A stretch of 64,000 nt of DNA from Paramacrobiotus metropolitanus (taxonomy: Eukaryota > Tardigrada > Eutardigrada > Parachela > Macrobiotidae), in assembly GCF_019649055.1 (NCBI RefSeq), contig NW_026570339.1:124001-188000 (forward strand), read 5' to 3'. Position numbers and translations under genes: made by a program. Shown in pieces: positions 1 through 12,065 of the stretch (position 1 is the stretch's first letter; each line of letters starts with the position of its first letter). The notes under the pieces were generated by a model that made no database searches, was not told where the DNA came from, and was given only the letters and a program-made list of their open reading frames with translations.

Positions 1-786
1 TGGCCTCATCTCCACCCTCATCACTGGCGGCCGTCGTCGCTTCGACCTTCTTCGCGCTGGACGCCGAAGCACTTCCGGATACGCTGGCGCCCTTCTTGGC
101 TTCGACCTTAGCGGCGGGCTTGGCGGCTTCGGTGGTGGCCTCCTCATCGCCGCCCTCGTCGCTGGCGGCGGTGGTGGCTTCGGCCTTCTTGCCGCTGGAC
201 GCGGAGTAACTTCCGGAAACGGTCTTCTTGGCTTCGACCTTGGCAGCGGGTTTGGCCGCCTCGGTGGTGGCTTCCTCGTCACCGGAATCCGCGGCGGCCG
301 GCTTAGCCGCTGCCGTACCGGCGGACTTGGAGGCGGAGACGGCCGCGCCCTTGGCGGCACCCTTGGCCGCCTCGGTTGTGGCCTCCTCGCCGCCCTGGTC
401 GGCGTCGGCGCCCGTGTTGTCCGCGGCCGCCGAGGATTTGGCCGCCTGGTTGCCGGACGCGGAGGCACTGCCGGAGACGCTGGCGCCGCCGCCCGCGGCG
501 GACGTCTTCTTGGAGCTGGAGCCGGAGATCATCATGCTCTGCGCCGAGCACTGCGCCAGGCACTGGTCGCAGTCCACGTTGCCCGCCACGCTGCCTGCAA
601 TAAAAAAAAATTCAATCAAAATAAAATACTCCCAGAAAAAGCCCGATTAATGCAAATAAAAAGGAAATTATTCCTGCTCATCGTTGATTGGCTGAATTTA
701 ACAGGCGACGCTGCGCCGATTGGTCGGTTTATTTACATACCGTGGACGAGGTACAGGAAGACGGTGCTTAACGCGAGCAGCTTCAT
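1..786 (-). CDS. Secreted Ala/Ser/Lys-rich repeat protein, 5' part
   Basis: Two exons are visible: 741-786 and 594 running off the window edge at 1. The start at 786 gives a hydrophobic signal peptide (MKLLALSTVFLYLV). The donor after 741 and acceptor before 594 join in phase 1. The mature part opens with a short Cys cluster (CDQCLAQC) and then becomes low-complexity, rich in Ala, Ser, Lys, Thr and Glu. A repeat of about 44-46 residues is seen nearly twice, built from EEATTEAAKPAAKVEAKK, a VSGS/SAS segment and KKxEATTAASDEGGD. No stop is reached, so the C-terminus is outside the window. It should be exported and largely disordered. A cuticle, eggshell or extracellular-matrix role is possible but not shown. 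The plus-strand frame at 228-650 is its shadow. Confidence 0.7.
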
Positions 787-895
787 GATAAAGCGGGGAA
801 ATGAGAAATCAAAATATATTCCGAAAAGCGATGCAGAAGGGAAGACGATTCGAATGCGCGGTGAAGACAAGAATTATGGCGGCCATAAACGCGCG

Positions 896-903
896 CTTAT
901 ATA
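896..903 (-). promoter_or_regulatory. TATA box of the secreted repeat protein
   Basis: TATATAAG on the minus strand, 110 bases upstream of the start codon at 786, implying a 5' UTR of roughly 80 bases. Confidence 0.55.
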
Positions 904-904
904 G

Positions 905-2524
905 TGAGCGCGGTAAGAAGCGCATCTGACGGACAAATTGCACATTTACGTGCGTCTGTTGCTCTGAAATTGATCGCCGGCTAATTATTCATTCATTCCA
1001 CTCCGCCGGTTAGCATAACAGCGGCGACATAACCGTTTCTTTTTCTAAATGTTATTGATCGCAGCTGTGTTTTTGCCAAGAAGAGCATAACAATGATAAT
1101 AAGAATTTTAAAGCCGCGAGCACGACAGCGGCGCGTGTGCGGCTGTCGCCGCGGCCACCGCACCGCGGCGCAGTCAGGATAACCTTGACGTTGATTGGCT
1201 GGCAGCGCTATTCGAAGCGGTGTTGTTCAATAATGCTAATCAGCCAGCATTCCTGTAATTGCCAATTGAAAAACAAACCGCCCGCGGGCAGCGCTGTTAC
1301 CGCACGGCTGTATCCATCTCGGATGTTACGTGTGAAACCATCCTCAGCGATTAATTATACAATGTAATCTACATATTACAGCAAAATATTTTCCCCGTCG
1401 GCCGATTAATGCAGTTATTGCGCCCATCAATCAGCGCGCCGACTGGAAAAGTAGTTAAATTAAAAACGGTTTTTCCGTGTCGCGGAGAGACACCTCCGCA
1501 TTGTGCAGGTGACAAATGACCGTCCTAAATGTCCTTGTCACAAGCAACAACAGTGATCAAGAACAGTGAAGCGGCATTGTGCGCATCTGCCGTTCCGACA
1601 GACGACACCGGGAACAATGCGCTGCTTCAGTTTGCAGGTTGAAAATCGCCGCGGCGCACTTCGCTCTAGTTATGGCCGTTGCGCAGCGCCATCCTGGCCA
1701 TCCACACGCTGCTAATAATTATTATAAGTATAGTATGTATACAGATTGCTGATGTGTAAAGTATTGATTTTCCAACGAAATAATGATAATTATAACTATG
1801 TAGCGGCGTGTAAGTGCACGTACGAGTAATTAATCTTCGTGCCGGCTGTATTGCTTGCGCCAATCGCCATTATAACTGTTTAAGAGCCATTGCCATTCGC
1901 ACTTGCGCTTTATTGGCAATAGCCAGTTTAGCCACTCGATTAACGAAAGATGCAAACGCTGCTACACTGCGCGGTAGTAACAATTTAAACATTAGAAAAA
2001 TAACCCAAGTCTTATTCGCGCTTATAATACAGCATTATTGTAAGAATTTTCACAATTATTGTTGTATATTAATATAGTGTCATAATGGATAAGTACGTTG
2101 TGCAGGAAACTGTTACCACTGTAAGTACTGTACGATAGGAAAACTGTATCCATTTATTCCATCGGATGGATACTCGCCCTGACAACCGGTTTGTGATAGT
2201 TATCAATGTTTGGAAAATGTGCGGCATCTGTACTACGCGGTGTCTATGTTTCACTCGCTTTCGTCCGCAATACGAGTATAATAATAATAATACAATACAG
2301 TATACATACGGTTATACACTTATACTCGTCTAGCTAAACGCGGTCGTCAATGTACGAATTTCTGTAGCAATTAAATATTGAAGAAATTGACGAGTATACA
2401 TACACACATGTACTGCGTTGCTGCGCCCAGCCGGACGTTATACCTAAATGCCTTATTATAGCCGAATAACCGCTAATTGTTTGCTGGACCTGGAACATCC
2501 TTCTAGATCTGTCGGCACAACAAG
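905..2524. other. Intergenic, no gene recognised
   Basis: No frame here is long or protein-like. AT-rich with scattered short repeats; probably the 5' flank of the secreted-protein gene plus decayed sequence. Confidence 0.5.
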
Positions 2525-2895
2525 GAACAAGGGACAACGGTGGAACAGTATATTTTGTCATCCGAATGTGGCGTGCAACAGGGAGACCCTTTGGGCCCCT
2601 TTCTTTTCTGTCTTGTTCTTCATGTTTTAGCCATTACCTTGACTACGGAGCTCAGCGCTTGGTTTCTGGACGATGGAACGTTAGGCGGATCCCCTGCAAG
2701 CGTGTTGGAAAATTTTACGCGAATTGTCGAGGACGCACGTTCCATTGGGCTGGAAATCAATATTGCAAAATGCGAATTATTTGTTTCTGGAGGGACGCTT
2801 AGCATTCAACAGAAAGTGATTGCTGATTTTGTCACTCAACACCCTCAGTCCGTGTCTTGTCGAGCTCCACCCTCACACTGCTTGGAGCCCAGCGG
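2525..2895 (+). mobile_element. LINE-like reverse transcriptase fragment
   Basis: The frame from 2540 carries the RT palm signature: GVQQGDPLGPFLF, then WFLDDGTLGG with the catalytic Asp pair, then GLEINIAKCEL. The next family motif (LTLLGA) appears near 2870 in a neighbouring frame, so the piece is frameshifted near 2855. There is no 5' half and no end of the element, so this is a dead fragment. QQGDPLGP plus a FLDDG box fits a non-LTR element. The C-terminal pieces at 19340, 27081 and 39671 probably belong to the same family. Confidence 0.8.
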
Positions 2896-3250
2896 GCGGC
2901 AGTGTGCTGGCCCGCGCTGTCGACCGATCAGATATCTGTCCATGCAGGTAGACATCCTGCGCACCACGCTGCTTGCTGCAACATCGACATCGACATCCAG
3001 CCGGCACAGCTGCAGTACAAGTACAGCCAGACACCGGCCAACGGCCGCATTACAGCGGACGCGTCCGTCGCTAACGGCCAGTGCCGCTGCGAGCTACAGC
3101 TGAGCACACCATGCATTTTCCCATGCATCCACACTTCCTGCACTGCAGTTCTGCAAGTGCCACAGTTGATTATTTACGCTGCATGCGACACCGGTTCATC
3201 GCTGCATCGTTGCAACCGCAGGAGCTAAGCAACCGCAGCTCAACTTGCCC
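2893..3250 (+). repeat. Duplicated segment, partner of 20225-20945 (inverted)
   Basis: Blocks starting CTGGCCCGCGCTGTCGACCG near 2905 and ending GGAGCTAAGCAACCGCAGCT near 3220 recur on the minus strand at about 20945 and 20260, in the same order. In the partner the middle is occupied by an AT satellite. No conserved frame is evident. Confidence 0.75.
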
Positions 3251-3597
3251 AACCTCTTGGCACACTATTCCAGGACCACGGTTCATGTGCGACCTGTGCC
3301 CAAACCTATGATGACTGATCATGATGAATGTACGCATTGTACGGTAGCGGAAAGTAAATTTGTTGTAGTCGTACCCTGTACTCTGTAATAAGCAGCAGTA
3401 GCACGATACGAGTCCAAACTAAGTAGCAGAATAAATGCCTGCACTGGCCTGTAAAATGGGTATCGCATCCTTCACATGATTGTAAGTACAAATTGAGTAC
3501 TAAAAAAACGAGATTTATATATAGCAAAAACACTTTATTTATAGCAGAATAAATTCATAACAGCAATTATAGCACTTGCTCAGGGCGATCCCAATAT

Positions 3598-3705
3598 TAA
3601 TCGAGAATTGTGCCCATCAATGGCCATCCCACCGACGGCGTTCCCGCGTTATATCTGGATAGAGAAGTTGGTCGCTGTCTAAACAACTCTTTCACACGTT
3701 CCGGG
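3598..3705 (-). mobile_element. Degenerate LINE C-terminal relic
   Basis: The minus-strand frame ending at 3597 reads RVKELFRQR...SRYNAG...GTILD, resembling the KELFKQRLSVQIQRGNA...GTIPD ending of the relic at 39671. The match is broken by small insertions, so this is a tentative fourth relic. Confidence 0.35.
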
Positions 3706-5129
3706 CCTAGCTGCGGCCGGCACATGTGCACAGTGGGCGGTGATACCGTTCTCAGGCCTTTCCGGCCACGAGCTGCTGAATTTCTTCCGACTCCCGGGGC
3801 ACACGCTTCGTACATTGCAAATGCTGTCGGTTTGGAGGCGCGTTATAATTATACCGTCGCATGCATATGAGGGCTTCGATCCGACCCGGTGCATGGCCAG
3901 GTCATCGTATCATGATCGCTATCATCGATCGTAGTTGTACTTGTACCGCATCGAACATGAGCACTGTACAGATAATTGTTGTAGTTGTCCATGTACAGCG
4001 CTAGGGCCGGGCCAGCAGATGGAATAAAGGTCACTGTGTTCTACGGAATCACGCTGCCGCTGTCAGCTAGCCTATACATACTCGATACCGGTACAGAATG
4101 CTGCGCGTCAAGAAATTTCCGGCTGCACTCTGCATAGCACTGTCGCACATTTTCTTTCTTGTTGCTTAGTTTTTTCCCGAATATGATCATATCCACTGGA
4201 TTATGGCGCAGGCCAAAGCACGCTTAAATTTTCGGGTTTTAACAAGGAAGGGAAATGTTATTGGACAAGTAGAAGGAACTGACCACAGGGCCGGGGCTGG
4301 GGCAGCCGACCGCGGCCGCGTCACTGCATGCCGTCTAAATAACTGCATGGGTTGGATTTGTGGCGGTCGAGGTGCACGACTGCATGCAGCTGGTTGTGTT
4401 ACGGTTCCTTTAAGGGAGCACGTACTCGGCACTGGTCTCACAAATGCAGTTCCACCTGGGATATGTGCCGTGAACGAGCGCTACATGAAAGTGATGAAAC
4501 TATGAAGGTCTGGCGAGTGGCGACCGCTATAATTACCGGTTCGGAACCCTGATATTCATATGATGGGCGTATACGTACGTATGGTTTGCTGCCGGTTATT
4601 GCAGGACGGACGGAGATCGGTGTTTGGGAGATTTCTCGTGTATTCTCGTATTACCGGTATCTACGGTTATAATTTTATTTACCACGCTGTGCACTTGTTG
4701 CCATACTTTCTCCTCACCGGTCAGTTATCCTAGGCCTATCAGCTGAATACTGTCCACTGAATTATTGTACTTATTCTCATGTGGCGAGGAACTGCAGGAG
4801 AAAATATTATTATAATTAATACTCGGCAAAGAACTTTAGTACTGAACCACAACTGAAGCACTAACACTCTGATGGAGCTCATACACATCATCGTCATATA
4901 GATAATTACATATATACTCCCAAATAATATAAGGGGCGGAAACAGAGATACTGCAGCATACACAGAGGAGGGACGACTCCGGTCCCTTCACAATCATAAT
5001 AATAGGAGCAAGTACCAATATCACATATGCATGGTGACTCGGTGAGCAGTGCATGAGCAGTGACTGAGCACAGAATCTGATATAATTATAGTCAGATACG
5101 GGAAATACTATTTACGAGTGCAGTCACGC
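3706..5129. other. Intergenic, no gene recognised
   Basis: Contains a 100-codon open frame at 4203-4505 (+) with no recognisable motif, probably chance. The last part is the 5' flank of the first kinase-like gene. Confidence 0.4.
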
Positions 5130-5192
5130 TGACTCACGCATGCTGCCGGCGGACGACGCCTCACAGTCGCCGGCAATCGTGTGCTGTTAAAA
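5130..5192 (+). promoter_or_regulatory. Conserved upstream block of type-A kinase-like genes
   Basis: ACGCATGCTGCCGGCGG followed by TCGCCGGCAATCG lies about 325-385 bases before the start at 5516. Related blocks occur at 17139-17205 and, inverted, at 35675-35725, each about 250-330 bases before its own type-A start codon. Shared ancestry is clear; promoter function is inferred. Confidence 0.5.
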
Positions 5193-5515
5193 ATAGAGAG
5201 GTATGCATAGCCAGTGAAATCAGCAACATGTGGTACTTACTTATCCTGTTATCGCATATAATATTATCATATATATCTACTTACTAGTTAGTTTGGTGCA
5301 CCTAATGGTAAGCCTAGACGTTTCGTGAATATTTGATTTCCTATAGCAATTGAATATAATTATACGGCGCTGCCGTACTGCATGGAATGGGATAATAATT
5401 ACAGTGTGTCTTGTGGTTATTGGAGAAGTGAAGTACCAGTGTACATGTATCAGTTTATTCACAATCACAACCACCGAAATTAATTTGATCATTTTTCTTT
5501 CCATCCCGCGGTCCA

Positions 5516-8010
5516 ATGTTAACGCCGCGTCAGACTGAGCAATTTGGCAGTAGTTGCCAATATCGATACGATGACAGTAACTTGGTTGGATCCGGAAGCT
5601 TCGGTGAGGTGTACACAGCCAGGATTACGGAGCGAGGCGATTATGTGGGAGAGGACGTTGTCGCTGTTAGACGGGTCAGCATAATGCACAAGAGTCTGGT
5701 GGAGGATCCTGAAAACTATGGCAAGTTACGGGAGAGATTCCAACTCCTGCTCAATCTCCAACACATTCATCTGGTGCAGTACCATCAGATCTCCATCATT
5801 CCCACACGTATGGCTGCAGCGGTTAAGTTGATGATGGACTATTATCCTAGTGAGAATGCTGGCTGTGAATGGTACTGTACTATAGGCATCATACTGTAAT
5901 AAGCACTCTTTTTGTATGGTTGCACTTGGCTGACATCTCTTCGTAGACGTCAGAATGTTTTCGCCATTTTTCTTTTTCAGCTCAGGCTTTGCTCCGACAA
6001 CATGAGTATTACCTGTACTTCTATACGTATAATGTAGCGGATGCGAAAACTCAGGCCCAGGGCGTGCTGCTGGCGATAAATGTTTTTGGTACTGTCGGCG
6101 AAAATCAAAAATTCATGACGTCACTGAATGATTGTGATTGGCTGACCTTTTTCGCCCTGTTTGGAATCTTGCCGTGCTCGGCAGCAGGAAGTGCGTGGTT
6201 CTGGAAGGCAGCTTGTGATGTTGCCAAAAACTTCAAATTTTGGCAACATCGTTTTGGTGTGGGGGGACGCTGGGGGTTGTTGCCGAACATGTCCGAAATT
6301 CAGATTATGTTTGTGCCATTGCTCACCTACCTTCGTCTTGCAATTACGATTATCGCCGTTTGAATTTACAACTTTACCGTGCAGATTCCTTTTGCTTTTC
6401 TCGTACGCACAATGCACATGCCTTTTTTTAAGTAGAATTTCCGGCTTTTACAAAATTGAAGCTGCTTTGAATAAGCTGGGCAGATACTGAATTAACGCTG
6501 CAACTTGAAACCTGCCGCAGACAAGCAGCTTGTTTTCGCATTCCCGTCAATATAGTATACTCGTACATCTAAGTTACTTAGAGTACAGAATCGGCTGATG
6601 CAGAACGAACAGTAATAACTTAGAATCTGTCATATTTAGTCAGGAATTACATTTGTGTCATTTGTGTTAGGCAGGACAATATACGTACTGTACTCATACT
6701 GTAAGAATGTTGCGCCCAAGAATCGATGGCGCTACAGAACAAAACTGGGCAAGAAATTACCAATGCACTCTGGTGTGCGATGGCGTAGGGAGTAAGGGAC
6801 TGGAGACCTTCGGTACGACGTACACCGTGTGCGGTTGCACATACAGTACCGAAAACCCGCTACGATGCACCGCTTTGAGAAACGAATATGTTTCATTATT
6901 ACGCGCCAACAATATGTTGCATTACTACAGTACTACGAGTAGAACTGTAGTACGTAGTATGATAATCATTCTGATATTACCGCACAAGCACAGGTGTCTG
7001 TACACATATTCAACGTCATAATTATTATTTAGTTAATATTGTATACTTACTTTAATATAAAGTACTGGTGTGCTATATTATGTACAACAGTACATAATGG
7101 GTACGCGCACTCCACAAAGAGCGCACTCCAGCGACATAACTAGCAAAATGTTTGAATAAACGTTACCTCCGGTAGACCATAGGAAACATGACGCGGTGTA
7201 CAATAACGGTCAAGGTGTTTGGCAGACAGTTGACTGTTGTATACTGTATATGGCCGTCCGTGTATTGTACGTTTCTGTCAGTTACGAATGCCGGTCAGAA
7301 GGAAACGCAAAAGTATTATGTCATCCATTGCAGATGGCAACTTGCAGACGAAGCTGCAGAGGATGAAAGACAGCGGAATCCATCTGCATTGTAGAGAGGC
7401 TGTGGGGCACGCGCTGGACCTCGCTGACGGATTGGCTTTCCTTCATCAGAACAATATAGTTCACGGTGACCTGAAGCCGGAAAATGTGCTAATTGACCGC
7501 TCCAGCGCCCATGGCCAGCTGCAGCAGGAGAATCTGCGTATTTCCGACCTGGACCATCTCGTGACCCTTCAACGGAGCACCGTCAGCGCGCTGGGTGGCG
7601 AGCATTTCCGCGGCAGCGAGCGCTACATGTCGCCGGAAATGCTGCGGGCGATAGGACCCCCCGTGAGCCGGCATACGTGGCCGGTGCTGCCCGGCTGCGC
7701 CACGGACATGTGGAGCGTGGGATGTATCCTGCTGCAGTTAGTCCGCTGCATGACGGGAGACTACAGGGAAATACTGCACCATCCGGTCAGCGGGCAAGTG
7801 CGGGGCGCCGGCGCGACAGAAACCCTCAAAGATCTGGCCTTCTCGACAGCGGTTATGAGCGGTTACATTCCCGTCGTCCTCGTCAGTGATGCCGCATGCA
7901 CGGCCGTGCCGCCCGAACTAGCCGCGTGTATTGGAGACTGCCTACGCACCGCCGGTGACCAGAGAATAACGGCGCAGCAGTTGTGCGATCGTTTGTCACA
8001 CATCAACTAA
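5516..8010 (+). CDS. Type-A kinase-like protein, copy 1
   Basis: Two exons, 5516-5849 and 7334-8010, joined in phase 1 (336 aa). The N-lobe has a glycine loop (GSGSFGEVY, residues 25-33). The VAIK position reads VAVR (Arg52), so the ATP-anchoring Lys is replaced. The C-lobe has HGDLKPENV (Asp157, Asn162), a SDLD metal-binding motif in place of DFG (Asp183), MSPE for APE, a DMWSVGC F-helix and a C-terminal Arg helix. There is no signal peptide, membrane segment or extra domain. The fold is clearly that of a eukaryotic protein kinase. Because Lys is Arg and DFG lacks its Gly, it may be a pseudokinase or a weak atypical kinase. Closest relatives in the window are 17457-19255 and 32038-35393. The substrate is unknown. 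Confidence 0.8.
6217..6250. repeat. Perfect 13-bp inverted repeat in kinase intron
   Basis: GATGTTGCCAAAA and its exact complement are separated by 8 bases within the copy 1 intron (5850-7333). No protein domain is seen in the rest of that intron. Confidence 0.6.
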
Positions 8011-10248
8011 TACAAAGTAGACTCGTGGACCTTCAAGCCATAGCGATTTTGCTGTTTTTCCAAGTGACTCTGACAGGCCTAGGTACATGTAAGAACATCC
8101 TTTAATTTCGCACTGGTGTGGTGCTGTACAACTGTACCTACTTAATGTACATACGTACTATAAAGTTAATTATCGTAGCAGCGATTGCCAATGTTGTGTT
8201 ACGTACTTGTTGTCACTTATTGCAGTGCAATAGTCACTATCATTCATCGTCGGTTGTAGTAGAGAATAATTTAATAAATATTGTAAACTAATAAATTTCA
8301 TCCCGCAATGATGACTTGTTGACCACAACCCTGTCGGCTTAATATGACACCTTTTTCAACTGAATAACTACAGAGTATGTTTGTTTGTAAATGCTACAGC
8401 ATAACCGGCATCGCGCGTACTGCTGATACAGAGTACAAGTACTTCGTACTAGTACTGTTTTGTCTAAGTCATTAATAAAATTTATTATCAGTCGGTGTGG
8501 CATATCTTATGTTTTATTGATAAACAGTGCGTTAATGGTTTTTTAGAAAAAATACGAGATAATAATATACTGTCTCACGGAGCGGAATTGGCACGCTCTT
8601 GCAGCTGTTGCATCTCACGCTGGAGAAACCAATTTCCGCTGTACTTGACCGTTTTAGTATTTATGATATTAGTGTAGGATCCAGCGTCTTCTAACGGAAA
8701 GGTCAGAATGATTCTGTTGGCACTCAGCTTTTGCGCCTGTGTCTATATCCCCTAATAACGGGGAAATATGGAAAGTTAAAGGTTAGCCTGATCCTGCCTG
8801 TTTAGTTGCCGTTTCTGTCAGACTCCCTTTGGAGTCGTAAAGACACGCAGATTTGAAATTTTTTTCCGCATCTACTCGTAATCAATCCACGCGCCTACGC
8901 AAGGTTTCCATGGGGAACATTCCAGAGGAGTTTTCTGCTGTATTAATTGCACATGTGGTTGAAAATGCTTTCCGCATGCCGGCTAGAGCGCGAGGGCCTA
9001 GCTGCTTTTGTCAGTTTCGCTGATGCTAATGAGCAGCGGCGGAATTTAAAAACTAGCTCCGACATCTCTGACTTCATCTCTGTGTTCGCCGCTGTCCTTA
9101 TCCAGTATCCTCACTTTCACTAGCTTGGCTATCACTGACGCCAGCGGAAGCGGTACGACTAAATCCTGATCCTGCAGAATACATATGTATGTTTGTTTAC
9201 TTTTCATATTACGGTACTTGCATTCCGGGCCGTAGCGAGGTCCGACGGGTGGGATAGGCGCAATTCGGTTGCGCCAGTGTCGCGTGCTTAAAGCTTCCAT
9301 CTTCACCCACTGCGCCAGTGACCTTCCGAGTCCGCGGTCGTTTGCGGCTGCCCCACACCTCGCACTTCGCTACAGCAGGTCAAAATCTACAGAACTGTAC
9401 ACACACAAATTGCATAATACAATACGTTTGAAAAAAGGTATCTATCTCTGTACGAGTTCAAACCGGTTTCTTTCTGTAATTATACGAGTGTGTTGGACTA
9501 TTGGTGTATAACTGTATATATGAGTAATTATATTTTGTATGTATTGCCCTTGAGTATCAACACTCGTGCAGATATGGTCATTCTTTTAACGTGGAACTAA
9601 TGGTAAGCTCGCATACTACTTCATACCATTCAAACAAATTCTACTACTGTAAATTGTACACTCGTGTTTTACTACAGCGTTTCACCTTCTACTGCTTATT
9701 CAGCTTTATCACTAGAAATGACCCATTTTCGAAGGGGAGCCATACAGCTGCGCATGCGCTTGCGGCCTTGCCGATTGGCGATTGCGAAAACTCCGCGCCG
9801 TGCGACGGAACATTTTTTGACGTACAGTACAATACCGTTATCAAAGTTTACACCAATGTGCCATCTCGCCAATACGAATTACATAGAAGTACAGACTCTG
9901 TACATATATTACTGGAAACGCCATGAAAATGAATGAATTAGAATGCCACGGAAATTATCCTCCAGAAATGATGAAGTGAATGTAAAATGAGACAACTAAA
10001 ACCCTGCACAATCCAAACTGTATGGGAAGTTAACCTTATTTACAGTACATAGACAAACGATCAGTATAGTAGTGACGTTGAGAAGTTCTTTGTCGACTCC
10101 GATGCCAGCACGATGAAGCGCAGAGGAAGCAAACGGCGGCAGTGTGTGCAATTTGCAATCCCCAGTCGCCGGCCTTAGACTTAGACCTTAGACAAGACTG
10201 CAGTCCTCCTGCGAGAGAATTGTCAGGAGCTGTTTGGCTGTCAGGCGG
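8011..10248. other. Intergenic, no gene recognised
   Basis: Mostly AT-rich. A minus-strand frame at 9046-9306 (86 aa) contains an acceptor-like site but has no recognisable domain. The frames at 9591-9936 look random. Confidence 0.4.
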
Positions 10249-11490
10249 TCAGGCGGAGTCGAACAGCAGGCACTGCTGCAGCAGATCCGCTATCTGTACG
10301 TGTTGCGGCACAGAATCGAACCATCTACGCAGGGCGTATAGCCTTCTATCTGTACCAGCCGGTCGACATACTCCCGCTCCTTCAAATCTTTGGCTGAGCA
10401 CACCTCCGGTCCCCCTCCGGATTAATATGCGCAGATTACTGGTGGCCACACCGAAAAAGATGCCGCTTAAACGCAGAAAGACGCAGCCGTAGCTGTAAAA
10501 TTAATATCGGTTCGCTCGTCGGGATAAATGACGGGATAGGCGCTTCGCTTTACCCTCTCCGTCCTGCATCTGCATCACGTGCCGGAACAACTCCGGGCTG
10601 GCATAATGCAGTAATGCAGCGTGCCTCTTTTTGAGCCCAAGTCAATCGCTGACGGTTTCTCGGGTCCGGGACCACAGTATACCGCATCGTCGACTGCATC
10701 CCCAATCACCAGGATATATATCCAGTCCGTCAACGTTGCCGGGTTTAATTTGAGGAATATATTGGCGGGTTTGATGTCCGAGTGGACAAAGAAGTGAGAG
10801 AGAGTGCAAATACTCCAGGCCGCGCGCCACATCCCGCAGGTAGCCGTACAGGACGTTCAGACTGCGATTGGCCCCGGGGCTCGTCAAATCCACCATCTTG
10901 GCTTGGAGGTCACCTACGAGTCACAATTGAATAAGTGTCGACGTCATAAGGAAAGCATTACCACGTCCCATGCAAACTATCGTTCCCGCTACCAATACAG
11001 AGTACTCGTTAAATATGTCAGTCTGCCGTTTTTACAGATGACCTTACGCATGTTCCACCAGTACAGGATCATACAACGTAATAGAACAACATTCACTCGC
11101 GACGCGCTAAACACGTTTTCCTTCTCCCGTCGTAACCTACCGGTGTACATGTGCAAAGGCATTACGATTTCGGCATACAGGGCGTCCAGCAGCGATCGCT
11201 GCACGGTGATCTTCAAGTACTTCACTACATTAAGGTGGTCTAGTCGCAGTACGGCAGCGAATTGCTCCATTTTAGCTCCGGACAGTTCTTGGTCCGGCGT
11301 AAGAATCAATCCTGGCCTTCTTTACCGTCACTGCATCGCCCTCCGACACGCCGTCCTCCACATCCAGTATTCCACAAGCAGTGACTCGCGCTTCATATAC
11401 ACTCCCAGATTGTCCGCGCCCGATCTCATCGGTTTCCCTGTAGTTGTACATAATGCCGATCCGTCCTCCTTGCCACACGGTGACCGCCAT
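10249..11490 (-). pseudogene. Type-B kinase-like locus, decayed copy
   Basis: Homologous along its whole length to 25401-26553. Exon 1 (11141-11490) carries GRGQSGSVY and AVTVKKARI, so the beta-3 Lys is kept. It changes frame soon after that Lys, and its length (350 nt) no longer fits the 334 nt of its relatives. Exon 2 starts at 10913 and shows YGYLRDVARGLEYLHS, then in other frames HSDIKPANI and VIGDAVDD. A weakly matching tail (YGCVFLRL...LLQQCLLFDS) reaches about 10249. At least three frame changes are needed to follow the homology, so it is most likely a pseudogene unless the assembly is poor. The shared phase-1 donor at 11140 and acceptor at 10914 survive. Confidence 0.65.
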
Positions 11491-11769
11491 GTTTACTTCA
11501 CAATGCTGCCGGAAATGTTTGATCCCCGCCGTTGACGTATGATTCTACAGGTGACAAGCGTTAATTAGCCGGTATAATTAATATATGAACCAAAATTCAA
11601 GAAAGATAACCTAATCATTTAACCTGCTGCGTTAGCAGTGGTATTGGCGTTTAATGTTTTAACGTACGGGTACAAAGCGCACTGATCGGATAGCCTGACA
11701 TGGAATACCGTTGGCGAGCTTATTTTCCGCAGCTCGCGATAGCCGATCACTATACCGAAATAGTATTAG

Positions 11770-12065
11770 TACAAAGACAGGTTGCGCATTCGGCTAAGCA
11801 GTCCGCTTTCTCGTTCCGGGCCCGTCTGCGTACTTTTAATAGAGATGACGGTGAAGCAAAGAGCATCGGACATATCACATATTGTCATTCGATGCCCGTG
11901 TACGTTTATCCTGCCGGATACAGTGTTATGCAGCGGTACCAACGCGCAGTATTCATCGTTTCCCGGTAATCCAACGGCTGCGCTGCAGTTTGCTGGACTG
12001 CTTCGTTTTTTCGCCAATGGTCGGTGATTGTACTGTCAACGGTAACACACATGACAGCGCTGGCT
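11770..12065 (-). promoter_or_regulatory. Conserved upstream block of type-B kinase-like loci
   Basis: On the minus strand this matches 24845-25175 upstream of the other type-B locus. Shared words include ACCATTGGC, GAAACGATGAATA, ACACTGTATCCGGCA and a stretch readable as ERESGLLSRMRN. No frame stays open in both copies over the whole block. It is likely promoter/5' UTR or an old upstream exon carried along with the duplication. Confidence 0.5.

Noticed and set aside
228-650. 140-codon Ala-rich plus-strand frame
   Set aside because: Antisense shadow of the repeat-protein gene, whose signal peptide, splice sites and TATA box are on the minus strand.
9046-9306. 86-aa minus frame as a possible small gene
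   Set aside because: Only one plausible splice site and no recognisable motif or second copy.
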